A DNA stretch of 64,000 bases, taken from assembly GCA_030522415.1 (NCBI GenBank), contig CM060121.1, positions 18,369,642 to 18,433,641 on the forward strand, written 5' to 3'. Below the pieces are notes generated by a model, which had not been told where the DNA came from, ran no database searches, and was given only the letters and a program-made list of their open reading frames with translations. A program made the translations under genes and the position numbers. This stretch comes from Channallabes apus. Lineage: Eukaryota; Chordata; Actinopteri; Siluriformes; Clariidae. Below are positions 1-13,720 of this stretch, piece by piece; position 1 is the stretch's first letter, and every line of letters starts with the position of its first letter.

Positions 1-1308
1 GTGCAAGGCGACCTTGTTTCCTACTGCATACATTCTTTCTAAGAATGCACCAAATTGTTGATTTAGTGGCTCAATGTTTCTGTTCCATGCCATCTGAACT
101 GTTTTTTTATTTATTTTTAATTTCAACCAAATGATGGCCTCCAAAGAGCTACTGATGCAACAATTGGAATCAACTCCAGACCTTTTATCTCCTTGATTCG
201 TAAGAAAAAGACACCATCAAACAGCGTAGCAGTCAGTTGTCCCGTTACTTTTAAGCATGTTGAACAAAGACAGTGAGATATATATGTCTATAACTCCTAA
301 ATAGTAAAAGAAAAAAAAAATTCACATTCACGTGTTAATGACTTTATTTCAGATCCATTGTGGCGGTGTACATTTAGTATCAGGGGACGATTAGTCATTT
401 ATGTTTCACAAATGGTAGACAAGAGTCAAGGTCAATCATAGTATAAGCTCATTTACAGCCCCTCCCCGGCACCTCTCTGACCTCACTTCCTCAAAGAAAA
501 TAAAGCAATTTGACAACACCTGTAAATCTGTTACAGCACGGATGTGTCCTGGTGTCACCTTGTAACTTTTTGTGTAGTCCTATTAACATGATCACTTCCT
601 GCAGTTGTGATCAGTCATGTGAAACCGTACAGGAAAGCTCCTTTAAGTAACACACTTACACTGGATTACAAGCGAAACAGATTGAAACAGAATTATAAGC
701 TAATACCACAAGTCAGCTTCACTCTATTTTATTCACATGTTTGAGATCAGAGGGTGGTTGTTCTGTGCCATCTGTTTTCAGAGGAAATAATAAATTAGCT
801 GCATGAGCAATATTTAATTACATCACTCCAAACACAACGTGGTCCAAGTCTTTATGTAATAACTACACTTACAGCGTGCCGCAGCATGCCTTTTGGAGTA
901 TCATTCCGATGACGTCAGTATTAATACACTCGCGTCTTAGTTTTGGCACTCTCGGTGTCATATAAGAAGAGTACAAAGTGTACTCCGGTCATAAGGAAAT
1001 AAATATGTATGAACTTTGTTATCAGAAGAAACCATGCTGTTATGTCATAATATATTGAACCTGACACCTCAATTGAGTCACTATGTTGTTGTTCCTACGT
1101 GATCAGTGAAATGTGGGGCTCAATACAATATCTTTGTATTTACAAGACACCTCAAGGGCTTTAGCGTAGTCTAGTTACAAGTGATAAGTGGGTTTTATTA
1201 AAATTTTCCCAAAAATAATTTACAGGTTTAAAATGCATGGATTAGTTATTCAAGTGCAGGTACAGTTATTTAGCGAAAAAAATCTATTCCTAGTACATGA
1301 AGTCTGAC
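1..1308. other. rasip1: Presumed rasip1 intron, no further exon recognised
   Basis: The sequence lies downstream (minus strand) of the last exon seen, whose donor site (CAG then GTCAGA) is at 1303-1308. I looked for the remaining RASIP1 C-terminal exon and did not find a convincing one, so the stretch is best read as intron. It is AT-rich, with no recognisable repeat boundary. Confidence 0.4.
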
Positions 1309-4132
1309 CTGTAGCAAATTCTCCTTAGGGGTGGCCAGTAGGTTGACGGCTGAGGACAGTTTCTGGAAGAACTCCGCAGCCAGATCTCCCAAACCAACAC
1401 TCTGGGTCCAGTCCATCACCAAATCTAGGTTGGCTCGGATCTGTACTCCTCTGGACCACTGATAGAAGCCACCTCCTGAACCTTTAAAAAGAACGAAATT
1501 CACAGATAATAATTTTTCACTTGAATAATCATTATTGGTGCGGACACTTGTCACTCTTTCACAGCTGAAATAAGGATGCTTAATGCAACATGTGTCTTCG
1601 TACAGAATATCGTGCATTGGACAGCACTCACCGCGCTCCATAAGGATGTTGAAGAGTGAGGCATTGGTGAAGAAGAAGAGATAGGCCAGGAGCTGTGAAG
1701 ATATGTCCGAGTGCACCTCGAAGGTGTTGAGCAGCTGTAATGCCTCCTTTAGGACATCCAGGATGTTGCCGACACCCACGGGTATGCGCAGCTGTCCGTT
1801 CTCAGAAAAAGGATTACTGTCTAGCAATCCTGGAAGCACTGAATACAATCTCTGCAAATATATATATATATAAGGAGAAAATCAAGTATAAGTTTTACAT
1901 TGTATACAACATTTGGTATATAATATACTGATAAACACACAATTAAGAATGTAAAGGTACAGCCTTATTTATTTCTTTTTTTACTACTAGAAAAAGGGAA
2001 CAAAAGAGTTTCCTCCCGAAAGTGCTAAATAAGTATTTCATGACATCATAATGTGAAGTGTCTACCATGGAAATATGTGTGTCTATGGAAATTTTTATAT
2101 ATTAGGCTGTGCGCTTTAATATAGTATAAACGTGTAATTTGCTGTTCAGAAAAGTGTATGTCCTACATTATAAATGTAACAGTCAAAAATACAAACAAGT
2201 GTAAAATAAAAATAATAATAATAAAAAAGGAGAAAAACTAAAGATATTTCTATATCAGTATTCTTAGGAGTATAATAAGATGCAGAATCTACTCTAGGCA
2301 TTGTATGTTCTATCTGAGTCCGCAGGAAACACGGCACAAGCAGGCTTCCTTTCAGCGTACGGATTGGGGTGGCTCTGGGAAATGTCTCAGCCACGACAGT
2401 CCATTGTTACAATCACACTAAAGGTCTTGAGCGTTGACAAGATAAGAAGCTACTCCCAGTCTCATGTATATATCCCACTGACCCAGTGACTACATTTGCA
2501 GATAACAGATTATAGCAGTTATGATAGCAAATACAGGCTACAATGACAAACAGATTAAACCTTTGTGCCCTTTTTAATGCAAATGTGATTAAAGTGATGC
2601 AGAATTAATATGGTTCCTGTGGGAGGAAAATCTTAAGTGTACAGGAAACATGGAGGGAAGCTCTGTGCTTAAACACAGGAGTATGGCACATTGTGGCTTG
2701 GTTTGCTTGACTGAGTAAAAATTTGTCCCTGAGACCTTTCTACCTTTCTGATTTTAATTGTCACTGATTTGCTTTTAAAAGCACCCACACCTGACCTGCT
2801 ACAAGTCAAGTTGGAGAGGGTAAATCAGCCTGCCAGTGGCAGTAACACTTAAATAGAGCACTGTTTACAGTATTATATATAAGAGCATGGCTCAGTACCA
2901 AGCAGACAGCCTTGGACAACCTTGGGCCACTGTAAAAAAAAAAAAAAAAACTACACTAAAATGTAAGAGGTTCCTCTGTAAAAAAAAAAGTTCTCAACAC
3001 TTCCTTTTCATTGACAAATTTACTTGTCCTTATCAAAGAGTATTACACATCACCACATCGTCAGACTTATCCAAGGAGACAAGGCCCTAAAAGTGCTTTA
3101 ATGAGCCAACAATTGAAATCACAATGACGTCACATTAAGGCTCATCCAGGACATAGACAGGATTAACACACTATTAACATTTTAGTAAAAAAATAAAACA
3201 ATGGCAAGCATGTGACCTTTCTACACATATTTGTACAACCTGCGTTACTTGCGTTATCACCAGACTGACAAAAAAAATGTTGGCATTACAACAACCTGGC
3301 AACTGGTTTATAAATTCTAGCCTCACCCCAGGTTTACTTGAGTTGTGAGTCACCACACATCAACACAATATGAAAGCAGACGCTGTTTTCTTGAGCTATA
3401 TCTGTTAAATATTGTCCCAGTGAGATGACCATTAACTACAAAGCACTCAGTTATATTTTAAATCACTCTGGTTTGTAATCGTCTCCAGTTCTCTGGTAAT
3501 AACTGCAGTTCTTTTTCCTGAGCCAGAAACATCCACCGAGCTTTATGTTCATAAACCACAGCTGCTTCCCCATTCCCCATAAAAGCAGGTGACTGATGAG
3601 CCACTGTCCTTCCTGTTCACTCTCACCATGTTACATGCCTCACCACTCATCAGGACAGAATGGGCAGTGGGGTGCACACCTTTCTGGCAGTGAACCAAAC
3701 ACTTCACAGGAAGCAGCTGTCCAAGTTATTTCTTTTTGTGGCTGTGTAGGCAGAACCAGCATAGTATCCAGTCTCCACTGTCCAGTTCAGCAAGTGTTTC
3801 TCAGGTGTGGTTGTGAGCAGTGAACGTCATAAAACTGGTGTTTATGGCACTTGTTGTTTAACCACATGTGCAAAAACAAATACTATATAGTGTTTAAGAT
3901 TGTTTAACTCTCAAAAATTATCAAATCAATATCGCCAAAGGAAACCTGAGCATATGATTATATAATTTCTGTCTAAAACATACCTAACATTTCTAACATG
4001 AAGAAATCTGAAGCGAAAGTAGTGTTTAAGAAATGTTTTGCGCAATGAATGCACAAAGAATTCCAACTTTGAGAGAATTCAACAGACCATCCATTTGTTT
4101 TCCATTCTAAAGAAACAGATTGAAAAATAGTA

Positions 4133-4171
<39 letters not shown>

Positions 4172-7100
4172 TCCACAGTGCCTTGTTATCTAATCTGGCT
4201 ATATGGGATTTACGGTAAAATGGCAAATGGAAAGGTCTGTATGAGTAGGTATGTGCAAGTGTTTGTGTGTGTTATGAGTATTTGCTTACTCTTGTAAGGT
4301 AATAGACAGTCTGCTGGAAAGTGAACATGATGACTTCCTCTAGGACAGTCATGGCCTCCTCACTGGCATTACGTGTCGACAGGATCTGAGAATTTAACAA
4401 TTCTGTGAAAAGCAACAAGCATGTCATTAGTTTGACGCAGTAAATCCCTTCACATACAGATTACAAAAGAATTTAAAAAATGAACCACTTTTACATAAGC
4501 AACTTAAGAACATTAGTGCAGGAATATGATGAAAATATAACAAATGTATAACAACACTTTTATCAAAAATATCTTTGATTTGATCATGGTATTTCACAGT
4601 AGCATTTTTTTATTAAATTTTTTGTGTTTGTTTAACCAGGCAGCTAACCAGCTGTCATTATACACATATTCTTCATATTTATACAACGCTGCAAAAACTG
4701 CCAAAAAAACATGTCAACCATACTGTACACAGCAATATATGAAATTAAGAAACATTAAATATTGCTATAGAAAATAAACAATAAACACTTCTGACACATG
4801 CTTCAGCAGTATACTCTTGTATATTTTGATCTTGAAGATAAAAAAAAGTAAAACTTTAGATACCGTTAATTAATCAAGCCTTCTTATTTTAAGTTTCACA
4901 GACAAGCCAAAAATCAATTTGTAGCAGCAAAGTTAAGTTTAGATAAAGTACCTTTGTCCTGCTCTTCATCTTGCTGTGTCCATGGCAGGAGCAGGGGCAC
5001 GTCATGCTGAATGAAATGCAACAGTTCAATGGAGTTGGCCATCCATAACACGAGCGGCTGAAGGCCTGGGATCAGCTCAGCCATGCTCAGCAGACAAATC
5101 GATTCAGACTCTGGCAGCCCATCTCCAGCTCCACTACGGCAAAGAAAAAAATCTCAATAAGTAAGTTGCAAAATGCTGTCTTAATAGTTTACACATGTAT
5201 GCACTGCCTGTTCAAAATAAGTCTTTAGAGGAGGGTGAATTTATTGGCCTGCATCCAGCAAAGAAAAAAACTAAGGTGATTACTGAAATTAAGTAAGAAC
5301 CCCTAATCATATTATTATACCCTGTAAGGATGATGCTGAACCGTCAGCTCAATGGAAGAAATGTGGTCAGACAAATGAGATCACGTAAATGCTCGTGTTT
5401 AGCCATGTTTAATAGTGGAAGTAAAATTATTTCCACACACAATGTGATGAGAACTCACATGATTGAGAATAAACAGCTGTGTGGCCATAAGAAAACCCCG
5501 TGATAGTAAGACTAATTAGGAAAAAGGGTTTGAATTTGTCAGGGAACATAAAGATCAGATGTTCAAAGAGTGGTTCTGGGAGCATGAAGAATCGTTTGCA
5601 TACATGAACTGGCCACCACATTGCTGTAATCAAAGTTAGAGATGGTTGAGCAAAGTCTTAGAATGGTCAGGCAGTGTATGAGACGAGTGAGCAGTATATT
5701 GGGTTTAAATGCAGTAAAAACAGGAAAGATTAATAGACCCTTTGCTTAGAGAAATATTAAAACTATAATTTTAAGGCATCTCGACATTTTGTTTATGCAC
5801 TAATTAAAATATAAGACATAACATGAATATAAAAATGTTTTATAACTTACAACTTATAAATATAGGAGAAAGTAGCTGTAGCAGTGATAAAAGAAAAAAA
5901 TTTTTTTTTTATATTTTACAAAACTCTTACTTGTCTGGCTGAAGGACTGCAAGCTCTTTTGTACTTTCCTGTGAAAGAAAAAGAAACCAAAACTTAATTT
6001 ACAGTTTTTTTGTGTGCTAAATATTTAAACTTATAAACAAATGAGCATGGTTAATGCTGCGTCATGATCTAAAGGCTGATAACACGAAGCAAACCAATGC
6101 CATCTACAAGATATTGAAAGATCTGTAATTTTTCTTATCCTTTCTAAATTTGCACCCACCAACATGGCAAGCTGGATCTGGTTTGCGATTTGGAGCAACA
6201 GTGTGCGGAAGTTTGTCATCTCCCAGCTAGCAGCAGAATGCTGAATGCATAAACACAGCAGGAAGGCTGGAATTAGTTTGGGCTCGGGTCCTCTAGGGTC
6301 CACCATGGTAATGATCATCTCCAAAACCTGGCTCTCTTGGTGCAGTTCATAGGTAAGGGATAGCACTCTCTGGTCAGGATCCCTCCAGCAGGCTGGGACC
6401 CTTCTTCTGGTCCTGTGCCTTCTTACAGAGGAACTACAGGGATTACAGGTTGAGTCTAAAGCTGGGGGAGAAAGACCAGCCATCCAGGTAGGTATGCGCT
6501 GGACATCAGGTGCTGTGGGATCCTTATACATGAAGAGGTAATGCTGGCCCAGGCCTATTAGATCACCAGGAAATAGTTCGGCTTCATCCTTCAACTGCAC
6601 ACCGTTGTGGGTTACAGAGGCTCCATGGAAGGGTTTGAGTAGGGTTGCAGTTCTCGTGCTACCCTCAGCTTGAGTTCTAGGAAAATCCATGTGCTGAATC
6701 CAGCAGTGTTGGGGGAGCACATCAGGAGCATAGAGCACCACATCCACCTTCAACCGCTCTCCATCTTCACCATGTCCAGCACTGCAGCCAAACACACAAC
6801 TGTTCCCACTCATCAGGTAGATCACAAAGTCCTAGAAAGAACCAGATGCACAACATTTACACTTTTATACAAAATAACTTGAAATTATGATTATGATCCT
6901 GATGATTAAACATCTCTTATGATGCATCATTACAACCAGTTAAGCAGTGTACATGATGCTATTATATATCTATTGCTAGTGGACTTTCAATATTCCTTAC
7001 AACTGAATGTCATTATGAAAGAACACATGCTGAATTTATAGGCAAGTTCACAAACACCTAGTAAAGCTTCCTCAACCTAACTAATTGGATGTCCGTGTGA

Positions 7101-10100
7101 TTTGTTTTATACAGTTTACAGATCATGGCACCAATGAGACCAGACTTTGGCCTTAACTGACATTTGATGATCTTGTCAACTATTATTTAATTTATTACCA
7201 GAAAAACATAGTAATTTATCCCTGAAAACAGAAAATGTGAAATATGAAATAAAAACCCAAAAGTGACTCAGTACTCTTATCATGTAGCTTAAAGTTCATA
7301 CTAATTAAGGATTTGTTTGGCCTCAGCCAACCTTGGTTTAAACAAACAAAGCAGAATATTTCCTGCAACAAAATTACAGGTAGGAGTGTGGCCTCATCCT
7401 TCAGGAATGTTAACTCTTGTTTACAGTACGAGCAGCCCTCAGACAACACACACGGATATAATCATAACATAATCAATTCAGCAAGGTCAAACACACACTT
7501 TGGTGGGCACGAATACATCACCAATAACTGCTGCGTTAAAAAATAACTCTGGCCAGGCTGTGTTTCCCAGTGCAACACGGACCCATATCAACCCATGCAA
7601 GCACACTTGCACGCCCACACAAGGCTGTGCATACTCAGCAGCCTTCACAATGAAGAACAAACAGTGCAGTGACAATTTCCTTTGCCTAGAAGTGGGTTTG
7701 GCTACACTCTGGAAAGTTCAGAAAACAAATTAATCGCACCCAGAAGAGAATATAAGCACAAGATTATATTATGAAGCAATCCTGTTTTTTCCCCCCTCTT
7801 TCTGTTTAAGCAACAAAGAGGAAGTATTGGAGCAGTGTATATTGGCTTGCGATGGGAAAAAAATGTGTTTGTGCAGGTGCTTTATTATTCACTCTTTGGG
7901 AAACCTGTAATCTGTCAGATCTTGGCACAAGATCCAACGCATAGAAAACGTTCCGGTCATGAGTTCTGCCAGATGTCAGCCTGGCTCGAGTACAGTGTCT
8001 TAAGATGAACTTCCCACCCCTGAGTGATAGGTGAAACCTTAATATCACAACGGACACAACAATATCCTTACACATGCCTGTTTGCCTCATCATATTCGAC
8101 ACTCCCTCTTCTAGTACGGTCATATAAGGTCATATAATGTTGGTGCCTTTAGATATTAACTTATTATTAATAAGCCCAAAGGCAAAATGCAAGAGCTTCC
8201 TTCTTTTTCACCACTTTCTAGGACGATTTTACAGAAACAAATACCTGACCATCAGGTATTGTAGTTGCTATGCAGTGCATCTGGTTACATTACAGACTTG
8301 GCTACTTAGTAATCTACATGATGACAAGTACACTAGTAAAGACTGTGGCATTTGCATGAAGACTGAAGTTTAGGAAGCTGATATGTTTTAACAGAGTGAA
8401 CAGATCATGACGTGAGACAAATGGACAGACTAAAGCGCTGTTGCATCACTCTATCTAGATAGAGATAAAGCAAACAATAATGGCACTGGTTCTGGTTTGC
8501 AGGTATTCAAGCAGGATTATGTGTAAGGTATAATGCATGCCTGTGAAAGAAATAGACATAATTTGAAAAAAGTTACATTTAATTTGAAAACAAATTTTAA
8601 TTGTAAAGGCTAAGATTCAATTCATTCAGGATGGATATTTATATTCAGTCTAAAAAAATGTAGAGATTTTTAATACCATAGTCAAATTTTTTTTAATGGT
8701 TCATGCATTCATGGTGATAAAAACACGTTCAACAAGCTTTGTGGAATTACTCACTGCTATAGCAAAATCACAACCTGACAGAACAAATGGTTACCTCTGA
8801 ATAGTATCCATCTAACTGTCTGCACACTACTTAACATGGAGTCAAATATGTTTTTTTAAAGTAAATAAAGCTTACTAAAGAAGCTTACTTGTCTGTGGCT
8901 GTAGCCTTGAAGGAGAAGAAAATAGGGAAAATCAAATGGTGGGTGGATGGAATATTGTGTGGTGTTGTCATCACTACTCTCTGTCTCTTCCTTTTCTGTG
9001 ATGAGGTGTCCATCCAAGTCTGCCTCAGCCTCCGCATCCTCCGGTAGAGTGCCTACTTTATTAGCCCTTAAAGCCTCCTTACCCATGGCAGAAAGGTCCA
9101 TGTCACTCAGGCTCCTCCAGATACCAACACCATCCATATCTCCACTGCTCCCATCCACAAAGAGTGACGTGACCCTCGAATGTACTTTCGGTTGCTTCCG
9201 CATTTGGGCATTGATGCCTGGAGATAAACATGACGAAAAGGGGAGAAAAGACTAGTACTGCCTCACCTTTGTGAAGAAAAACACTAATAATAAAACAGCT
9301 TATGGAAATATTGTAGACATGTATGAGGTTTTGGGCAGAAACTTGTAGAATATGTTCAGATATAAACCACGATGGGTTACTGGTTAGCTCTTGCGCCTCA
9401 AGCCTTCCGGATAGGGGGGTTTGAATCTCGCCTCCACACTGTGTGAGTTTGAATGTTCCCCATGTGCTTGGTGGGTTTCCTCCAGGTACTAACGATATGT
9501 TTTGTAGGCCTTTACAAATGATATGTGTGCACGCTTGTGCCTTGCTCTAGGATCTCACCCCATTCAACATGTACGCAGCCTTGTATTCCGAGCTCCCTGA
9601 GGAAGCACCCCGCATAAAAAAAAAATGGACGGATGGATAAAAGAAAATATATTTTTATCTTTTTTAAATGCTTTGGATCGATCATTGTTGTCTTCGAGGA
9701 AATCCTGGTTATAACAAGCATATCATATTGGAAAGGATAATCTGAGGAAATCAAGCTGAAGCAACATTATAGCTTCAACATATTGTATGCGTTTTAGTAA
9801 TTCCCAATAACAATTTCGCCAGCATGAGTGAGAGAAGTGCAGGAAATCCATAAAAAAATGGTTCACTTCCACCTGAAACAATCTGTGTGTGACCAAACAC
9901 AAACACCATTCAGCTTAACCCCGGGGCCATTAAGCACCATGGAATGTTCAGAGGCCATGCTTTCACACCGAGGGCGTTATCAGCTATGGAAGTGGGCGTC
10001 TGTCCGCATTGTTGTGCGCAGAGCCGGTGGTGACAGGTTCTGTCTCTCTGGTCTCTGCTCCACCAGGGAGCCTAGAGAAAACCCTAAGTTCTATTCCAAA

Positions 10101-13100
10101 GACAACAGGGTCAAACACTCTCCAGAGCGCAGGAAACAAGCTCAGATGGAAAGGAAAACAACCGGTCACTACACATGTTCTTGGTGCTTAGGCATAGCCG
10201 GAAAGCCCAGGGTAAAAAATATGGGTCTATCCCAATAAAATATTTTTAAGAAGAAAAAGAAATTGTGGCCATCTGTACTCTTATGAGAATAGGGACATGC
10301 ACAGGTAAGAACAGCAAAATAAAACTCAAACACTGAAAGTTCTATTTCCATCTATATTCTGAGTCAATTAGAATATATGGAAAAAAGCACCTACAAAAAT
10401 ATTCTGAGCAAGAGGGTCAGTGTGTCATGATAATAGTCACATAACTCCTACTGATATAAGATTGTCAGGTATTTTTCATACTTTCAAAATGATAAAAAGT
10501 CACAATTTAAGGCATTAAATGACAAAAAGATTGTAAGCTTATTCAGAATTGCAGATTAAACTTATTTCACACAAGACTGCATTCTTCATTTTATTTTACA
10601 TAGTGACCCCTCTTCAGATACTTTTCCTGTCACTGGCATTGTACAGTTATTGGATAGATAATAAACTATAGATGATAAACTGTTCAAAACACCTACCAAT
10701 GCAATCTTCAAACATCTTTCATTTTAAGCTCAGTGACACATCCTTCACAAAATTCTTATTTTAAATAACGCCAAAGGATGCACCATTAAAGAACAGCTTT
10801 TACTGTGTGATTTTCAAAGAGTAGAGGAATGTATTGAAAACTAAAACTGGATTATGCTACACTAAAAGTGCCCACTTTCCTTTCCTTGTGACGAGCTGAA
10901 TATCCATTCAGGTATTTAAACGTATAATCTTTAGACTTCAGTCAAAATGGCAAGATTCATCAGTTGCTCAAACATTAAATAACACCGGAGCAGTAGAAAT
11001 GAGGTTATAGGATTAAGTCATAAGACTGCCACAATGCCTGTGACGGCTTTAACCCTAATTCCCTCAGATTTTGTGTTGTTCTGCTCCATTTGCAATTTGC
11101 TTTAAATAAATGCATCTGCCAAATGAATAATGGGATGAAATAAATTAGTCTAAATCTCAGGATTAACACCAGTGCATTCTTGTGGATTACCTTCAATGAC
11201 TGTATCTCTGTTTTTGGGGTTATGATCTTCAACATTTGTTTTTTTGTGGATCTCGAACCTTCTGCAGAACCCATCTTTGGGTTTCCAAAGGGACTGTAGT
11301 ATGAGGGGTTTCTCATCGTCACCAATAACTCGAAGGCACTCAGTCTCCCACTGGTGGGATATCCCGGTACGCCCAATTACATCACAGAGGACATATGCAT
11401 GTGGATCTTCCTTTTCAAGGCAATATCTGTGAAAGAATAAAATCATCTCACTTTTGACAAAAAATATACTATAGATAAAAAGGAAAAATAATTGAAAGTT
11501 TTTGCGTATTTCATTCCTTCATACATTCATTCATGTATGTAAACATTTTTTTCCGGAAACAGGGATGTACTTGACCCAGAGCACATCATAGGCACAAGAA
11601 GTCAAAACACTTTAAATGAGAAACTAAACCATTGCTGGGGAGAGTAACATGGTCATGGGAAAAATATACCAAACTCCACACAAACAATAACCCAATCTCA
11701 AGGTTAAATTATGGACCTTGAAACTGTGCAATGGCAAAGCTACCCACTGTGCCACTAATTTTGTGTAAAAGAATAGAAGGATTTACCTCTCCAGAGCCTC
11801 TTTAACCAGCTCCCTGGCACTGGAGCGATTTGTGGCCAGCACGCTCTTGTAATTAGCCCCTTGGCAGATGTCACTGCCAAATATTTTTAAGATCCCTGGG
11901 GCAGACAGTTGACTGGACAGCTCAGTAGGGTCATCATTCAACTCCAGATTCCCCGCAAGACGTCTAGGTTCGCTGTCTCGGAGAAGAGGACTCCGGTTAA
12001 ACACTGTGGTTAGCTTGTTGTTGTGGCGGCGGATTTTACTTCTGGCTGGCTGCCTAACACCAGTGCTCTCAGTTGATCGAGTTGTGCTTTCAGACGTGTT
12101 GGATCTAAAAACCCAAGTGAGGCAGAAGGATCAATTTTAAGACTGCCACGGCTATGCTCATCTCCACAGACTCCACCACCAGGAAAATAAGTACAGCATT
12201 TATTTAAAAGCATTCCAAATACAGATTCCTTCCAACCATGAGCAGATCTTCTATCCTTCAAAGAGCACTTTGTTTTTCATGCCAGTAATGACAAAAAAAA
12301 AAAAAAAAACACCATATGAAAGGTTTACCGATAAGAAATTTAAGTAACAAACTTGAGGAAAGGGATTTAACATAAAACATGTACAAGTGTAAAAGTATGT
12401 ACAAACCACAACAACTGGACAGAACCTTCATTAATTTTTTTGATTCAAAGAATAAGGTCATAGTGGTCAAATAAATCTAGTCAGTCAAGTGTAAGGGAAA
12501 AATGAAAATCATTAGTTTTCATTATTGGCTTATGGAAAAAGATGTGGAAATTCAAACTAACAGTATCTTCATAACCTCTTTCAGTCTTAAAAGTGATCAG
12601 TCATGAAAAAGTGAAAAGTCACAAATCAGAACATTTGTTGATATTGAAAACTCTATTCAAATGAAAAGAGTGACACCAATGCTTTGACTAAAGATCCTGT
12701 CAACACACTCAGCAATGTGATTCTTCTTGAGTGTAGCAGAGTAATCCTTTTTCTCACTATCAAGTGTCACCCAGTTGAGGATGGGTTTCCTTTTGAGACT
12801 GCTTCCTGTGTTCTTTTTTTATGTTGTCTCTGGAACGTTTTTCTCTGATGAATTATGACGATACCCAAGAAAAAAAAAATGCTATCTATATAAAAACTGT
12901 AATGCTTTGTCACAATATAACCATGGCCTAAGAAGGACACGTGTGTTCCGTCTATTAGGTTAAATTCAGGTTCTCATTTAATTGATTGTTAAACTCTAGT
13001 GCTGTTATCTCTAACTGCTTTTTACCGTCATGCGTTCTGTTGGTCCAGGATTAATATGAAGATGTAAAGACGTTTTGATGTCAATCTATATTGAAGTTAT

Positions 13101-13249
13101 ATTATTTAAATTATGACTTACTGTACAGAGCCATTGCTGGGCTTCCTTCCCAAAGTTGCAAGGCGTTTTTTCGGGGATCGGATTAATAATCCAATGGGAA
13201 ACCCGAGCCCTTGCTTGTTAAACTGGTTGCTTCGCTCCTCAGAGATCAT
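1309..13249 (-). CDS. rasip1: Ras-interacting protein 1 (RASIP1/RAIN), 3'-partial, ten exons
   Basis: Endothelial Ras/Rap effector needed in vertebrates for junction control and vessel lumen formation (known of the family). Exons, read on the minus strand: 13249-13122, 12104-11787, 11426-11191, 9217-8889, 6831-6160, 5968-5931, 5133-4952, 4402-4290, 1851-1632, 1481-1309. All junctions are GT-AG and in phase, giving 803 codons. I chose the ATG at 13249 because the next residues (MISEERS..., then FPIGLLIRSPKKRLATLGRK) match the RASIP1 N-terminus; an upstream in-frame ATG at 13330 lacks that support. Visible in order: the RA domain (about residues 100-220, LKIFG...YKSVLAT..SARELVKEALERY), an acidic/Ser linker, an FHA-like region after LLLQGYS (DVLPQHC, THNGVQL, FPGDLIGLGQHYLFMYKDP), and a dilute/DIL region from PAFLLCLCIQHSA through LWMANSIELLHF, LLDSNPF and FYQWSRGVQIRANLDL. 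RADIL is the nearest alternative, but the N-terminus and the DIL wording fit RASIP1 better. The last exon(s) are missing and presumably lie left of base 1. Confidence 0.93.
4132..4168. repeat. (CA)n microsatellite
   Basis: An uninterrupted CA dinucleotide run of roughly 37 bases in the rasip1 intron between exons 8 and 9. Confidence 0.95.
9368..9645 (+). repeat. Degenerate tRNA-derived SINE with L2-like tail
   Basis: The left part (ggttactggttagctcttgc ... gggtttgaatctcgcc) preserves the A/B-box layout of a tRNA-related SINE head. It is followed by the family's middle motif (ccccatgtgcttggtgggtt), then decayed sequence ending in an A-rich stretch and ggacggatggat. Same broad family as the copies at 34.0, 36.9, 43.6 and 55.9 kb. 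It lies in the rasip1 intron between exons 3 and 4. Confidence 0.6.
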
Positions 13250-13720
13250 TTTCCTCCCAAATGGATCCTCGATCAAGTACGTAATGCTTTGATTATTTGC
13301 AACAACTATGAAGCCGATATAAATGCTCATTAAGATCCACTCGCTTGAAGGTTCAGACCGCGCAGGTCCGCTTTGACAGCTATTTCCATTTCCACTGGCA
13401 ATTAAAGAAGATTCCCATTACAATCTTGATTCAAAATATACACTTTTCTGTTTACGAAGAAATATTCCGTCTCAGAGAGAGAAACGAGAGTTTGGTTATA
13501 TCTGTTAATGAAAAGCTGAACTCGGAGAGAGAAGTGAGCGTCTGTGTGATCGAGCGCGTGAACGTGTTTGAAAAAGTCGCGTGAAGAGCTCCTATAGCGC
13601 GCGCCCACTATGACGTCACGCCCAAAAAAGATTCTACGGCGCGAGTGCATTCCTGTGTAAATGATTATACACATATACACGAGGCTGAATAAACCGAGAC
13701 GTCATGCGCCGCTACCGGTC
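13250..13720 (-). promoter_or_regulatory. Putative rasip1 promoter/5' UTR with CRE palindrome
   Basis: This is the stretch directly upstream of the rasip1 start codon on the minus strand. It contains a perfect CRE/ATF palindrome TGACGTCA at 13611-13618 beside a GC-alternating run (gcgcgcgccc) at about 13598-13606, and a second partial site (GACGTCAT) near 13698-13705. No strong TATA box is obvious. The promoter role is inferred from position; the motifs are seen directly. Confidence 0.45.

Noticed and set aside
2146..3823. Several 60-80 codon frames in rasip1 intron sequence
   Set aside because: Short, no similarity recognised, located between confirmed exons 8 and 9.
8856..9255. Plus-strand 102-codon frame over 8947-9255
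   Set aside because: It is antisense to rasip1 exon 4, which has matching splice sites and homologous sequence.
13118..13330. rasip1 start at the upstream ATG (13330)
   Set aside because: The extra 27 residues have no counterpart at the RASIP1 N-terminus, while the internal Met at 13249 aligns with it.
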